Of a stretch of DNA of 64,000 bases, positions 1-8,551 are shown in pieces. The notes beneath the pieces are model-generated. The model was given only the letters and a program-made list of their open reading frames with translations. It did no database searches and had not been told where the DNA came from. This DNA comes from Foetidibacter luteolus (lineage in GTDB: Bacteria; Bacteroidota; Bacteroidia; Chitinophagales; Chitinophagaceae). Position numbers and translations under genes: made by a program. How positions within the stretch are numbered: the stretch's first letter is position 1; the number at the start of each line of letters is the position of its first letter. Location: assembly GCF_009650435.1 (NCBI RefSeq), contig NZ_VVIP01000049.1, positions 100,563 through 164,562 of the forward strand, in the 5' to 3' direction.

Positions 1-385
1 GCACCCCCGCCCATTGCCACATATTCATATTGAGCCGGGCAATGGTGTAGGCACTGTAGGAATGGCCCATTTTATCCACCTGCAGCCATTCATCCATATC
101 ATTAAAAAAATGAAAGCCGGTTTGGTTGTAAGAGTTGTACCAGGTGTTGTAAAGGCTAAAAGTTAATGCGGTAAAAGCTGTAATATTAGCGGCGCTTACC
201 GTGTATAATCTTGTTTTTTTAGAAAAAGGGGGCTGCTTTGCCAGTCTTGGCGAAAAGGAGGCCGGTATATCCTGCTTAAAAGTAGCAGAATCGTATAAGG
301 GTAACGTATAAGCCGGTTGTTGCAGTTGCTGCGCAGTAACAGCCTCACAAACCAGTACCAGTACGGCAACAATCCACTTGTTCAT
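1..385 (-). CDS. DUF2279 family protein (partial, runs off the window)
   Basis: Reading the minus strand from an ATG at 385 gives an N-terminal Sec signal (MNKWIVAVLVLVCEAVTAQQ) followed by about 108 residues that continue past position 1. The stretch with FFNDMDEWLQVDKMGHSYSA is characteristic of the DUF2279 family, predicted periplasmic or membrane-associated proteins of unknown function. A hydrophobic segment lies around residues 65-80. It is divergent from the hydrolase at 492 with 106 bp between the starts. No function can be assigned; the family call rests on the aromatic/Lys-Met-Gly-His motif only. Confidence 0.75.
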   Translation of the reverse strand, partial: MNKWIVAVLVLVCEAVTAQQLQQPAYTLPLYDSATFKQDIPASFSPRLAKQPPFSKKTRLYTVSAANITAFTALTFSLYNTWYNSYNQTGFHFFNDMDEWLQVDKMGHSYSAYTIARLNMNMWQWAGV

Positions 386-491
386 GCCTCAAACTTAGTT
401 TTAGTTTCACAAAATAAAAAATAGGTTTCAGCCGGTATAACAACCCATCATTTCTAACATTTTTATAAAATGCGGTTTACCTTTATCAACT

Positions 492-1247
492 ATGAGATAC
501 ACCGCCGCCACATTACTGCTTTGCCTTTTTATGGTACAAAGCCATGCACAATTAAGCCAGCCGGATGTCATTAACACCTCAAACGGCAACCTTAGCATAC
601 AACCTATACAACATGCCAGCCTTGCCATTACGGCCGGTGGCAAAACTGTTTACATTGACCCTTCCGGGGCAGATTTCTTTAAAGGCCTGCCTGCGCCAGA
701 CCTGGTGCTGGTTACAGATATTCACGGCGACCATTTTGATATTAATACCATCAATGCCCTGGCGGCAGAGGGCACTATATTTGTTGTTCCGCAGGCGGTG
801 GCAGACAAGTTTCCCGCAGGTAACAAATACAAACTGGTAGTTCTTAAAAACGGGGAAACTACCGAACAGCAAGGCTTTTCCGTAACCGCCGTACCTATGT
901 ATAACCTGCCGGAAGAAGCCGGCGCCTTTCACACCAAAGGCAGGGGTAATGGTTATGTAGTAGCCTATGGCGGCAAACGCCTGTATTTTTCGGGCGATAC
1001 GGAAGACATTCCCGAAATGCGGGCCCTTCAAAACATTGACGTAGCTTTTGTTTGTATGAACCTGCCTTACACCATGGAAGTTAAACAAGCTGCGGATGCT
1101 GTGCTGGCTTTTAAACCTGTGATAGTTTACCCCTATCATTACCGCGGCCAGGGTGGGCTTAGCGATACCAATGCTTTTAAAGAACTGGTTAATGCTGGCA
1201 ATTCCGGTATTGAAGTGCGGCTGCGTAACTGGTATCCTGCAAAATAG
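492..1247 (+). CDS. secreted metallo-beta-lactamase-fold hydrolase (UlaG-like)
   Basis: This 251-residue protein has a clear Sec signal (MRYTAATLLLCLFMVQSHAQ) and is probably periplasmic. Its metal-binding signature DIHGDHFD lies at residues 76-83 (His78, Asp80, His81 as likely ligands), with SGDTE at 166-170 and a C-terminal YPYHYR with His215. This short HxxDH layout and the overall length fit the UlaG/YtkL-like branch of the metallo-beta-lactamase superfamily, which includes lactonases and phosphodiesterase-like hydrolases. The substrate cannot be told from sequence. The gene ends just before a hairpin terminator at 1271-1286 and appears monocistronic. Confidence 0.85.
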   Translation: MRYTAATLLLCLFMVQSHAQLSQPDVINTSNGNLSIQPIQHASLAITAGGKTVYIDPSGADFFKGLPAPDLVLVTDIHGDHFDINTINALAAEGTIFVVPQAVADKFPAGNKYKLVVLKNGETTEQQGFSVTAVPMYNLPEEAGAFHTKGRGNGYVVAYGGKRLYFSGDTEDIPEMRALQNIDVAFVCMNLPYTMEVKQAADAVLAFKPVIVYPYHYRGQGGLSDTNAFKELVNAGNSGIEVRLRNWYPAK

Positions 1248-1270
1248 ATTAACAGCGGTTAAATAAAAAA

Positions 1271-1300
1271 GTGCCATGAATGGCACTCTCTTATTTTTTA
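1271..1300. terminator. hairpin terminator between convergent genes
   Basis: GTGCCA-TGAA-TGGCAC (1271-1286) forms a perfect stem with a four-base loop; it is preceded by an A run and followed by a T-rich stretch. It lies between the convergent ends of the hydrolase (1247) and the secreted protein (1335) and could serve both strands. Confidence 0.75.
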
Positions 1301-1334
1301 AACCAAAACTCCAATCGTAGAAAACCGCAGAATC

Positions 1335-1928
1335 TCACTCTGCAGAAAAAGTTATTTTCCAGTAACGCTCTTCATTGTCTTTTACCACTACAGAATTCTT
1401 TTTAATGCAGGCCACCGCTTCTATGTTGGTGCCGGGCCTGTTTTTAAGGGTAGCCCTTATTTTAACTTCGCCGTTTTTAATTTCACAAACCTGTATAAGC
1501 TGCTCCTCATTGTCAGATTCTGGATGGCTCATACAGATAAAATCTGTTTTACTGCCGGAAAACACAGGCAGGCCGGCAACGGTATCTATATGCCCCGTAG
1601 CCAGGTTGATAAGGTAAAACTCATCGCTGTGGTAAGTAGATTTTTTAAATATGGCAATCTTGCCAAAGCTGATATCGCCTGAATAATAATATTCCTCTAC
1701 ATCATCACCCTGTTTTTTATCGTTATATACTTTTTGTGTGCCGTTGTTAAGGTTAATAACCAGCTTATCGCCCTGCTTTTTAATTTTCTGGTTAACCGGA
1801 AAAAACTGCGGTTTGGCGCAGGCGGTAAATTCCTTTTTAGTTACTTCGGTGTATTCCTGTGAAACCTGTTGGCAAAAAGCCTGTGCGGTAAACGCGATAA
1901 CGGCGGTGAGTGTTAGAAGAGTTTTCAT
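1335..1928 (-). CDS. secreted hypothetical protein
   Basis: A 197-residue protein with an N-terminal signal peptide (MKTLLTLTAVIAFTAQAFCQ). I chose the ATG at 1928 because it places the signal at the very N-terminus; upstream in-frame ATGs add a polar extension that would mask it. The mature part is rich in Lys and acidic residues and contains alternating hydrophobic strands, as in a small beta-rich periplasmic protein. I recognise no family. It converges on the hydrolase at 492, sharing a terminator, and has no operon partner. Confidence 0.7.
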   Translation of the reverse strand: MKTLLTLTAVIAFTAQAFCQQVSQEYTEVTKKEFTACAKPQFFPVNQKIKKQGDKLVINLNNGTQKVYNDKKQGDDVEEYYYSGDISFGKIAIFKKSTYHSDEFYLINLATGHIDTVAGLPVFSGSKTDFICMSHPESDNEEQLIQVCEIKNGEVKIRATLKNRPGTNIEAVACIKKNSVVVKDNEERYWKITFSAE

Positions 1929-2459
1929 AAATATATTGGTACTTGAGGGCGAAGATATACACATAAAACATTCGGGCGCAAAAGGCTAATAATTTAAAGC
2001 ATTTTTTAAAGTTGACAGAACATTTTGGGGTTTGGCCGCAGGCAGCAACTGTAAGCCTGCGTTAAAAACTGTTACCAGTTATTTGAAGAATATTTATGGG
2101 CCCGGCAGCAGGAACAGTTATGAGGCTGCCGTTGCGTCGCACTCTTGTACGTTCGGTAATTCTATTCGCCAGTTGCCACAGTAGCCTTTCCTTATGCCAA
2201 CAAAAGTTCGGGTAATCCTATTCGCCATTGGGCAACATTTCTTGTATTTGCAGGCTTTGTTGCTGTATAAAAAAGGAAAGGTTGCCCACCCCCATGGACA
2301 ACCTTAACGGATTAAATATTGTTGCTAACCTTTTGCTGAACTGATTCAAAGATTTGTTACCGGATGCAGGGTTGAGTGTTGGCAGGGAAAGCCAGGTTAG
2401 CGACAATGCCCCTTTAGATGACAAACTCCAATAAAAATGTATAATTAGATGCTTTTTTC
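1929..2459. other. intergenic region with repeat copies, no supported gene
   Basis: This stretch holds a copy of the TTGCGTCGCA repeat (2095-2155) and a short imperfect direct repeat (TTCGGTAATTCTATTCGCCA near 2153 and a variant near 2207). A hairpin of AGGTTG...CAACCT lies near 2276-2305. Reading frames here have no family resemblance or signal peptide. Confidence 0.6.
2095..2160 (+). repeat. dispersed TTGCGTCGCA repeat, R1 variant
   Basis: The copy reads GGGCCCGGC, then TATGAGGC, then the core TTGCGTCGCA at 2132-2141, then CTCTTGTACGTTC. The same order of blocks recurs at 9921, and on the opposite strand at 12940, 24500 and 36062. Confidence 0.8.
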
Positions 2460-2636
2460 TTAGTATAACATACGGATAACCGGCAGGGAAGATGGAGTTT
2501 CTTCTATCTCCACTGACTGGATGTTGGTTTCAGCCTTCAGCCTGTTTGTTCTGCTTGCTTTGCCCCCACACGATGCCATGCACATCACCAGCGCCATTGC
2601 GGCTGCCACTACCCATATTTTTGCGATGTACTTCAT
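2460..2636 (-). CDS. small lipoprotein, 58 residues
   Basis: An ATG at 2636 opens a 58-codon frame ending in TAA at 2460-2462. The product begins MKYIAKIWVVAAAMALVMCM and continues with a lipobox MASC (Cys23) followed by GG, so it is a textbook lipoprotein signal followed by a short polar tail of about 35 residues rich in Glu, Thr and Ser. No family is recognised. It stands alone between repeat-filled intergenic regions. The strong signal and lipobox are the only support, but they are unlikely by chance in noncoding sequence. Confidence 0.65.
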   Translation of the reverse strand: MKYIAKIWVVAAAMALVMCMASCGGKASRTNRLKAETNIQSVEIEETPSSLPVIRMLY

Positions 2637-2887
2637 TGTTTTCTGTTAACACTGTAAAGATGCATACGGCAGCACATACCTGCGCAGGCAATTGAATGAA
2701 TGGTATAAATTATTCAGCAAACGGGCGAAATACCAATGTGAATTGCAAAATGCGGGGTGGTATTTGATAACCGGTGCAACGGGCTGCTGGTGGCATCAAG
2801 CGGGATGGAGGAGATGTAGTCTACCGGCAACTTACGATGTACAATGCAGGTATTCAACCACCTTCGGGGTTGGCCAGGCATTCTAAC

Positions 2888-2938
2888 CCGACCCCGGATT
2901 TCATCCGGGGCTATTCACATGAAGCCCTTCGGGCAATG
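2888..2938 (+). repeat. CCGGGGCTATTCACAT hairpin repeat, copy 1
   Basis: CCCCGGATTTCATCCGGGG forms a hairpin followed by CTATTCACAT and AGCCCTTCGGGC, a second hairpin. The same two-hairpin arrangement recurs at 35960-36012. Confidence 0.75.
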
Positions 2939-3032
2939 TGCAAGCTTTAGCTATGTGGAAGCGGTATGTTATACAGACCTCGTAACAGAACCTGGTAATC
3001 ATCCATCACGCAGTTACATATCGTCCTGCTTA

Positions 3033-3387
3033 ACATATCGCACCTACGGCGTTCCGGGCAAACCGCCTCTTCTTTTATCTACTGACATGCCGCATCTACG
3101 AGGCTTTGTTGTTCAATGTTCTTTTGTTTAAAGTTTAATGTTTGCGGCCCTGCCGCATAATGTCATTAAGTTAAGCTGTCAGCCTGAGCCTGTCGAAGGC
3201 GGATTGGTGAAAAAGCGGCTTGCATAACCCAGTTTCGACAAGCTCAACCTGACATTCGTTTCCTTAACTTAATGACATTGCCCTGCCGCATTTGAGAACT
3301 TGCACATCACCGCTCTTTAAACAACTTAACCAATTACACACCAACAGACCGGTAACCAGCCACCTGTAACCGGTAACCGGCTTTCGG
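3033..3387 (+). repeat. 220-bp direct repeat copy A, interrupted by an insertion
   Basis: The copy starts ACATATCGCACCTACGGCG and runs through CGAGGCTTTGTTGTTCAATG and CCAATTACACACCAACAGAC to GGTAACCGGCTTTCGGGT. It matches copy B (3537-3758) closely outside a variable 25-35 bp block, but carries an extra 133 bp: the MITE-like element plus one duplicated 11-bp target. Confidence 0.85.
3158..3279. mobile_element. MITE-like 122-bp palindromic insertion with 11-bp target duplication
   Basis: The ends are perfect 17-bp inverted repeats, AATGTCATTAAGTTAAG (3159-3175) and its complement (3263-3279). The interior is also imperfectly palindromic (CCTGAGCCTGTCGAAGGC against CAGTTTCGACAAGCTCAACC). The flanks carry the same 11 bp, GCCCTGCCGCA, at 3147-3157 and 3280-3290. 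The sister copy of the host repeat at 3645-3670 has a single GCCCTGCCGC and no insert. It has no coding capacity and would need a transposase supplied in trans. Confidence 0.85.
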
Positions 3388-3536
3388 GTTGCGGTGCTTT
3401 CCAAAGCTCCGCAGGAGCGGTATGTTAGTAGCATTCATGCAATCGCGGCCTGTTTTATAAAGCCTCGTAGAGGCGGCATGTTGCCCAGGCTGCAGCACCC
3501 CGTGTTGACTGCGTAATCAAATTATCACCCCGACTT

Positions 3537-3758
3537 ACATATCGCACCTACGGCGCTCTATTGCCTTTTGTCTGTTGGTGCTACTGACATGCCGCCTCTA
3601 CGAGGCTTTGTTGTTCAATGTTCTTTTGTTTAAAGTTTAATGTTTGCGGCCCTGCCGCGTTGGAGAACTTGCACATCATCGCTCTTTAAACAACTCAACC
3701 AATTACACACCAACAGACCGGCAACCTGTATCTGGTAACCGGTAACCGGCTTTCGGGT
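3537..3758 (+). repeat. 220-bp direct repeat copy B (empty site)
   Basis: The uninterrupted sister of copy A. The sequence GCGGCCCTGCCGCGTTGGAGAA near 3645-3667 corresponds to the insertion site in copy A. Confidence 0.85.
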
Positions 3759-3861
3759 GAGGGATTGAAGCGGATACCCCGGTGAAGGTTTTGTGTGTGG
3801 GGCATGCGCCGGAGTAATAGCGTAAAGCCCGACCCCTTGCGATAGCTTGGGGGCACCCCCT
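3759..3861 (+). repeat. GGATTGAAGCGG repeat (R3), shortened copy
   Basis: Begins GAGGGATTGAAGCGGATACC and ends CCCTTGCGATAGCTTGGGGG followed by CACCCCC. It lacks the middle part seen in the fuller copies at 45940 and 56976. The end block also appears alone near 6605-6640. Confidence 0.75.
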
Positions 3862-3906
3862 AAAAAATATAACTGGTAATAATTAATACCCCTACATAGC
3901 TGGAGA

Positions 3907-4734
3907 TTAGTTTGCCGGCATTTTTTCTTTGCTTATGGCTGCCACTTCTTTAAGCAGCAATGGAAAAGCGGGTGTTGGCATGCCACCGTGATCAAAACCG
4001 TCCAACTCGTACAGGCGGGTACGTTTGTGGCCGGCCAGCTTCATCATGCGCAACAGGTACGCGTTTTCTTCATAACGGCCATACAGTTCCAGTTCCCGGT
4101 CGCCGGTTATTAAAAGCATGGGTGGGGCATCGGCACGCACATAAAAAAGCGGTGCGTACTCATCTATAACAGGTTGCGTTTCTTTAATGCCCCTCTCCTG
4201 CCGTATGGTAAAATGTGTAATGGCCTGGCCGCTGAAAGGTATAAGGCCTGCTACGCTGTTTGCATCAAGCTGGTAATTAGCCAGGTATTTTTTATTGAGT
4301 ACGGCCATCATGCCCAGGTAGCCGCCCGCAGAATGCCCGGAAACAAAAATAAGGTTGGTGCTGCCGCCATAACCCGCAATATGCTTAAACACCCAGGCGA
4401 TGGCTGCCGCGGCATCTTCTATATAGGCCGGGGCCTTTACTTTTGGTGACAACCGGTAACCCACACCTATTACCGCATAACCCTTGTCCGTTAATGCCGC
4501 AGGTATTTCTTTTGAGCCACCGGTTATGCCGCCTCCATGAAACCATACAATCGTAGCAAAATTCTTTGCTCCCCTGGGATAATAAATATCCAGCAAACAC
4601 TGCGAAGCAACATAACTGTCTTTTTGAGATATACTATCCGCGTAGTAAGGGATATTTTTTTCGGTGGCATACTGCTGCTGGGCTTTTGCACCCATAGCAA
4701 CGGTGGTTAACAATAGAATGAACAGATGTTTCAT
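3907..4734 (-). CDS. secreted alpha/beta-hydrolase, esterase/lipase type
   Basis: A 275-residue protein with a signal peptide (MKHLFILLLTTVAMGAKAQ). The oxyanion-hole motif HGGG is at 66-69, the nucleophile elbow GHSAGG at 133-138 (Ser135), a candidate acid Asp212 in TGDRE, and His249 in FDHGG, so the full Ser-Asp-His triad is present. HGGG plus GHSAGG is typical of the hormone-sensitive-lipase/BD-FAE type of carboxylesterases, which act on short acyl esters or on acetylated or feruloylated glycans. It lies 67 bp downstream of the GH13 gene on the same strand, which suggests, but does not prove, a role in carbohydrate degradation. Confidence 0.87.
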   Translation of the reverse strand: MKHLFILLLTTVAMGAKAQQQYATEKNIPYYADSISQKDSYVASQCLLDIYYPRGAKNFATIVWFHGGGITGGSKEIPAALTDKGYAVIGVGYRLSPKVKAPAYIEDAAAAIAWVFKHIAGYGGSTNLIFVSGHSAGGYLGMMAVLNKKYLANYQLDANSVAGLIPFSGQAITHFTIRQERGIKETQPVIDEYAPLFYVRADAPPMLLITGDRELELYGRYEENAYLLRMMKLAGHKRTRLYELDGFDHGGMPTPAFPLLLKEVAAISKEKMPAN

Positions 4735-4801
4735 AGCAGCAAGTTACTATGGCCCGGTGAATTATTAACAGCCCTGTTTTCATTTTAATGAAGTACGATT
4801 T

Positions 4802-6517
4802 TTATTTCAACTGAAATACAGCAGCTTCGTAAGGGCGCAGCGTGTTGCCTTTAAGGGCTGATGAATAGTTGCCTAACAGCAACCGGGCGTTGGTTATATT
4901 ATAACCTGTGTTAGCAATAACCTGCCGGGCAGTGAAATTAAGCAGCACCAAAAACTTTTTGCCCTGCCACTCCCTTGTGTAAGCATACAGGCTGGGATTG
5001 TCTTTATCCAACAGGGTGTATTTTCCGTACACCAATACGGGGTTGGACTTGCGCAGGGCAACCAGCTTCCTGAAATAATTAAGGCAACTGCTGCTATCCT
5101 GCTCTTGCGCAGACTGGTTGATGGTTATATAGTTCTTATTTACTTTAAGCCAGGGCGTACCGGTAGTAAAACCTGCGTTGGCCGTTGCATTCCATTGAAA
5201 AGGTGTACGGCCATTATCCCTGCATTCAAATTGCAAGCGTTGCATAAACTGCTGCAAATCTCCACCAATATCTTTTTGGTGCTGGTATTCGTTTAGCGTA
5301 GGCATATCCCGGTAGTCTTCAATTTTGTCAAAGCCGGCATTGGTCATGCCCAGTTCATCGCCGTTGTAGTAGTAAGGAGTGCCCCGCATGGTCATAATAA
5401 AAGTAGAGAGCATTTTAGAAGATAAGTCCCGGAAAGCCGGGCTGTCGTTACCAAAACGGCTAACCATCCTTGCCTGGTCGTGGTTAGCCAGAAAAACAGA
5501 GAGCCATCCCTGGCTGGCAAAGGCACTATCCCACCGGCTGAATACATTCTTAAAATGCAACAAGCTGTACCCTTCCGGTTTAGCAATGTCAACACCATCG
5601 AAAGCATAGGCCATATTTAGCTCCCGGCGGTTTTCATCCACCAGGTTATGCGCATCTTCAAAACTGTTACCCGCTCCTTCGGCCACGCTCATCACATCGT
5701 ACCGGCTTAATACTTCGGCATTCATTTCTTTGAGGTAATCGTGCAAATGGGGGCCCATGGCATAGTATTTTGACAACTGCTTTTCATAACCTTCCGGAAA
5801 AACCGGGAAGCTGGTATCTTTTGCAGCGAACTGAAAAGCATCCAGGCGAAAACCGTCAATTCCCTTATCAGCCCAGAACTTCATAATATCGTAAACCTCC
5901 TGCCGCAATACAGGGTTTTCCCAATTAAGGTCTGGCTGCTTACGGGAAAAATAATGGAGGTAGTAGGCATTGGTTAATGAGTCGTACTTCCAGGCATCGT
6001 GATTTACATCAAACAGGCTGTATCTTGGCGTAGGCTTGCCCCATTCTGCATTCCACCAGTGATAATAATTCCTGTACGGACTTGTCCTGGAGCTGCGGCT
6101 TTGCTTAAACCATTCATGTTCATCGCTGCTGTGGTTTACTACCAGGTCCATCACCAGTTTAATGCCCCGCTGGTGCATACCTTTCAGCAGGGCGTCAAAA
6201 TCGTCCATGGTGCCAAAGTCCTTCATAATACCCCGGTAATCGCTAACGTCGTAACCATTATCATCGTTGGGAGAGCTGTAGATGGGGTTTAACCAAACCG
6301 CCGTAACACCCAGGCTTTTAATATAATCCAGCTTGGATATGATGCCCTTCAAATCACCAATGCCGTCCCCATCACTGTCTTTAAAACTACGGGGGTACAC
6401 CTGGTAAACAATGGCTTCCTTCCACCACCTGCGGCCGGTATCAGGCTGGCCGGGCTGTGCGTTACCGCTAAAGACAAGTACCAGGATGATGGCTGCAATA
6501 ATGGACGACCTTTTCAT
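4802..6517 (-). CDS. secreted GH13 alpha-glucosidase / alpha-amylase family protein
   Basis: A 571-residue glycoside hydrolase. The start at 6517 is chosen because it puts a signal peptide (MKRSSIIAAIILVLVFSGNAQ) at the N-terminus; a longer frame to 6640 would bury it. The four conserved GH13 regions are visible: DLVVNH (124-129), GFRLDAF (222-228, nucleophile Asp226), AEG with acid/base Glu280, and FLANHD (342-347, Asp347). A DSDGDGIGD calcium-type loop is near residue 48. The layout, with AIVYQVYPRSF at the start, matches the oligo-1,6-glucosidase/alpha-glucosidase group. It probably cleaves maltooligosaccharides in the periplasm and may be cotranscribed with the esterase downstream. Confidence 0.9.
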   Translation of the reverse strand: MKRSSIIAAIILVLVFSGNAQPGQPDTGRRWWKEAIVYQVYPRSFKDSDGDGIGDLKGIISKLDYIKSLGVTAVWLNPIYSSPNDDNGYDVSDYRGIMKDFGTMDDFDALLKGMHQRGIKLVMDLVVNHSSDEHEWFKQSRSSRTSPYRNYYHWWNAEWGKPTPRYSLFDVNHDAWKYDSLTNAYYLHYFSRKQPDLNWENPVLRQEVYDIMKFWADKGIDGFRLDAFQFAAKDTSFPVFPEGYEKQLSKYYAMGPHLHDYLKEMNAEVLSRYDVMSVAEGAGNSFEDAHNLVDENRRELNMAYAFDGVDIAKPEGYSLLHFKNVFSRWDSAFASQGWLSVFLANHDQARMVSRFGNDSPAFRDLSSKMLSTFIMTMRGTPYYYNGDELGMTNAGFDKIEDYRDMPTLNEYQHQKDIGGDLQQFMQRLQFECRDNGRTPFQWNATANAGFTTGTPWLKVNKNYITINQSAQEQDSSSCLNYFRKLVALRKSNPVLVYGKYTLLDKDNPSLYAYTREWQGKKFLVLLNFTARQVIANTGYNITNARLLLGNYSSALKGNTLRPYEAAVFQLK

Positions 6518-6792
6518 ACACAGTTTGATTATGGCATAAGCAAAAAAGAAGCGACTATTAAATATACTAAATGAACATGTTAGTGCGTGCCACCGGCTTG
6601 TTAGGGGCTGCCTCTTTGCGATAGCTTTGCGGGCACCCATTGATAGTTTTCTTACGTATAGGCATACAACTGCCGCCTATGCCGGACTGAAATATTACGG
6701 GACGAATTATACAAAGACCGGGTTTAATTATAGCCTGAAACTATTGAACAACCCATTTTATTTGTTTACATTACAAATTAAATACCTCTAAT

Positions 6793-7005
6793 ATGTTAAC
6801 CAAACAAACCCCTTCTGCCAAAGCAATGCTTTTTGCTTTATTGATGCTAACTTTTGTAGCAGTGGCCTGTTCCGGCCCGGAAACAAAAGAAGCCAACGAA
6901 TCTGCCGCCAGCAGTGTTGCGCCAGACAGCAACGCTGTTGCGGAAGATACTACCCTGCTGGATACCGGTTCTGTACGGCCGCCTGTAAAATCGCCCAATA
7001 AGTAA
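6793..7005 (+). CDS. small lipoprotein, 70 residues
   Basis: The product starts with a basic n-region, a hydrophobic stretch (AMLFALLMLTFVAVA) and a lipobox VAVAC (Cys26) followed by SG. The mature part is about 44 residues, rich in Ala, Glu, Asp and Ser, with no recognisable fold. It converges with the TPR gene, whose stop is only 5 bp away (7011). Function unknown. The lipoprotein signal supports it as a real gene. Confidence 0.65.
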   Translation: MLTKQTPSAKAMLFALLMLTFVAVACSGPETKEANESAASSVAPDSNAVAEDTTLLDTGSVRPPVKSPNK

Positions 7006-7010
7006 AGGAA

Positions 7011-8459
7011 TTACAGCACACCTGTTTTTTGTTCATCATTATAACCGGGTGGGTATGTTGCTGCAGGTACAGGCTGTTCTGCAACATTATGTGCATCCTC
7101 ATGGCCATGCTTACCGTTTGCATGGCCATGCCCTTTGGTTAGCCTGTTGATTAACCAATGCTCTATGCGGTGATGGGCCGGCACCAGTACGGATGCGATA
7201 GCCACGAAAATAAGTATTTCATAAACAGGGGTATGATGGGTAAACTCAACCACCCGCGGGTGCAGCAGCAGCAACAGGTATTCAAAAAACATAAGCAATG
7301 ACAGCACGCCGAGAAACTTAATGAAGCCCCTGTTTACTTTGATGCGGTTAAGAAATAAGGTAAGCAAAAAAAGCACGGGTATAAATATTCCTATTACCAG
7401 CAACTGCATCTGCTGGCGTCTTTCCTCAGCCGCCTTTCTTTTATTCTCAGCTATCTCATTTTGCCTTAAATGCTCATTGCTTGAAATAACCTGCAGGGCC
7501 CTTATTTTATCTTTGCTATGAATAGAATCTTTTAATGCCTGTGCCTCCTGGAAGTACGCAAAGGCGCTGTCTATAACACCTGAGTTTTTGTAATGATTGG
7601 CCAGGAACTGCGCAGCATCCAGCTCCCTTGATTCAAACCTGGCTGTGCGGGCAAGCCGGAAAGACTGCATGGCATAATACCTGGCGGAATCTTTCATAGC
7701 CAAACCTTCATACAGCCTGGCCATTCCCAGGGATGCCTCGCAAACAAGGTCGTCATCATTAGATGCCTCCAGGTACACAAGCGCCTGCCTGTACGCCTGT
7801 GATGCTTCGTTTATTTTCTTTTGCTTTAAGTAAATATGCCCTAACCCCGTAATGGAAGTACCCTTAAGATCATCATCGTTTATTTTACCGGCAATTTGCA
7901 CCGCTTTGGTAAAACGGGCGAAAGCGGAATCATCCTGGTTGAGCCGTTCATACACATCACCCAGGTTGTTGTTGATGTAATACTCAAGATCGTTTACGTT
8001 AAACTGATTGATAACAGAATCTGCCCGTTTATAATACAGCACCGCTTCATTATACTGCTCAAGGTAAACATACAAGATACCTATGTTAATGAGCACGCTG
8101 GCCAGGTTGCGTGGGCTTTCCCGCTTTTCTTCCAGTTGAAGCTTCTGGAAAAAGTATTGCAATGCTTTCTGGTAATCTCCAATTTGCCTGAATGCCACCG
8201 CCAATACTCCCAGCGACCTTGATTCACCTTCGATGAACCTTATTTGTTGGGCAAGGAACAAAGCCTTCTGCGCCAATTGCAGCGATGTGTCAGGATCGTA
8301 CATATTGGCGGCATCGGCCATCAGCCACATTAACGTTACACGGTTAGAATCAATTTTTTCAGCAGCAAGCCGGGCATGAAGGCTGTCAACTTTTCGCTTT
8401 TGGCCAGGGAGGTTGCCGCAAAACAAAACAAGGGCAACGAGCAACAAAAATATTCTCAT
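7011..8459 (-). CDS. TPR-repeat membrane protein with histidine-rich tail
   Basis: This 482-residue protein has a signal peptide (residues 1-19), then a TPR solenoid from about 45 to 310 (for example AFRQIGDYQKALQYFFQKL and VYERLNQDDSAFARFTKAV), a charged coiled-coil segment at 320-350, and three membrane segments (352-371, 381-399, 412-427). The cytoplasmic or C-terminal tail is histidine rich (GHGHANGKHGHEDAH). The arrangement is that of Bacteroidota TPR sensors but without a kinase or LytTR output domain. It is divergent from the caspase-like gene at 8552 with 92 bp between starts, so the two may share a control region. Confidence 0.8.
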   Translation of the reverse strand: MRIFLLLVALVLFCGNLPGQKRKVDSLHARLAAEKIDSNRVTLMWLMADAANMYDPDTSLQLAQKALFLAQQIRFIEGESRSLGVLAVAFRQIGDYQKALQYFFQKLQLEEKRESPRNLASVLINIGILYVYLEQYNEAVLYYKRADSVINQFNVNDLEYYINNNLGDVYERLNQDDSAFARFTKAVQIAGKINDDDLKGTSITGLGHIYLKQKKINEASQAYRQALVYLEASNDDDLVCEASLGMARLYEGLAMKDSARYYAMQSFRLARTARFESRELDAAQFLANHYKNSGVIDSAFAYFQEAQALKDSIHSKDKIRALQVISSNEHLRQNEIAENKRKAAEERRQQMQLLVIGIFIPVLFLLTLFLNRIKVNRGFIKFLGVLSLLMFFEYLLLLLHPRVVEFTHHTPVYEILIFVAIASVLVPAHHRIEHWLINRLTKGHGHANGKHGHEDAHNVAEQPVPAATYPPGYNDEQKTGVL

Positions 8460-8551
8460 AATGCTGTTTGAAGGGAGTGCTTACAGGTTAAATAAAATTT
8501 GAGCAGCCAACCAAATAAAAGTACATTTAAATTATCAAAAAAGCTCTCCAT

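Larger units (their letters stand above)
2637..3906. repeat. 1.27 kb nest of interspersed repeats without genes
   Basis: This gene-free stretch contains a CCGG-rich hairpin element (2891-2935), two copies of a 220-bp direct repeat (3033 and 3537), a MITE-like insertion inside the first copy (3158-3279), hairpin motifs such as GCCTCGTAGAGGC (3463) and GCTCCGCAGGAGC (3408), and a shortened copy of the GGATTGAAGCGG element (3759-3861). No reading frame has a recognisable domain or signal peptide. Confidence 0.75.

Noticed and set aside
579..1286. Long frame on the minus strand opposite the hydrolase gene
   Set aside because: It is the mirror of a well-supported gene with signal and metal motifs on the plus strand and has no motif of its own.
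2218..2424. 68-codon minus-strand frame
   Set aside because: No signal, motif or family resemblance, and it lies in repeat-containing intergenic DNA with inverted repeats.
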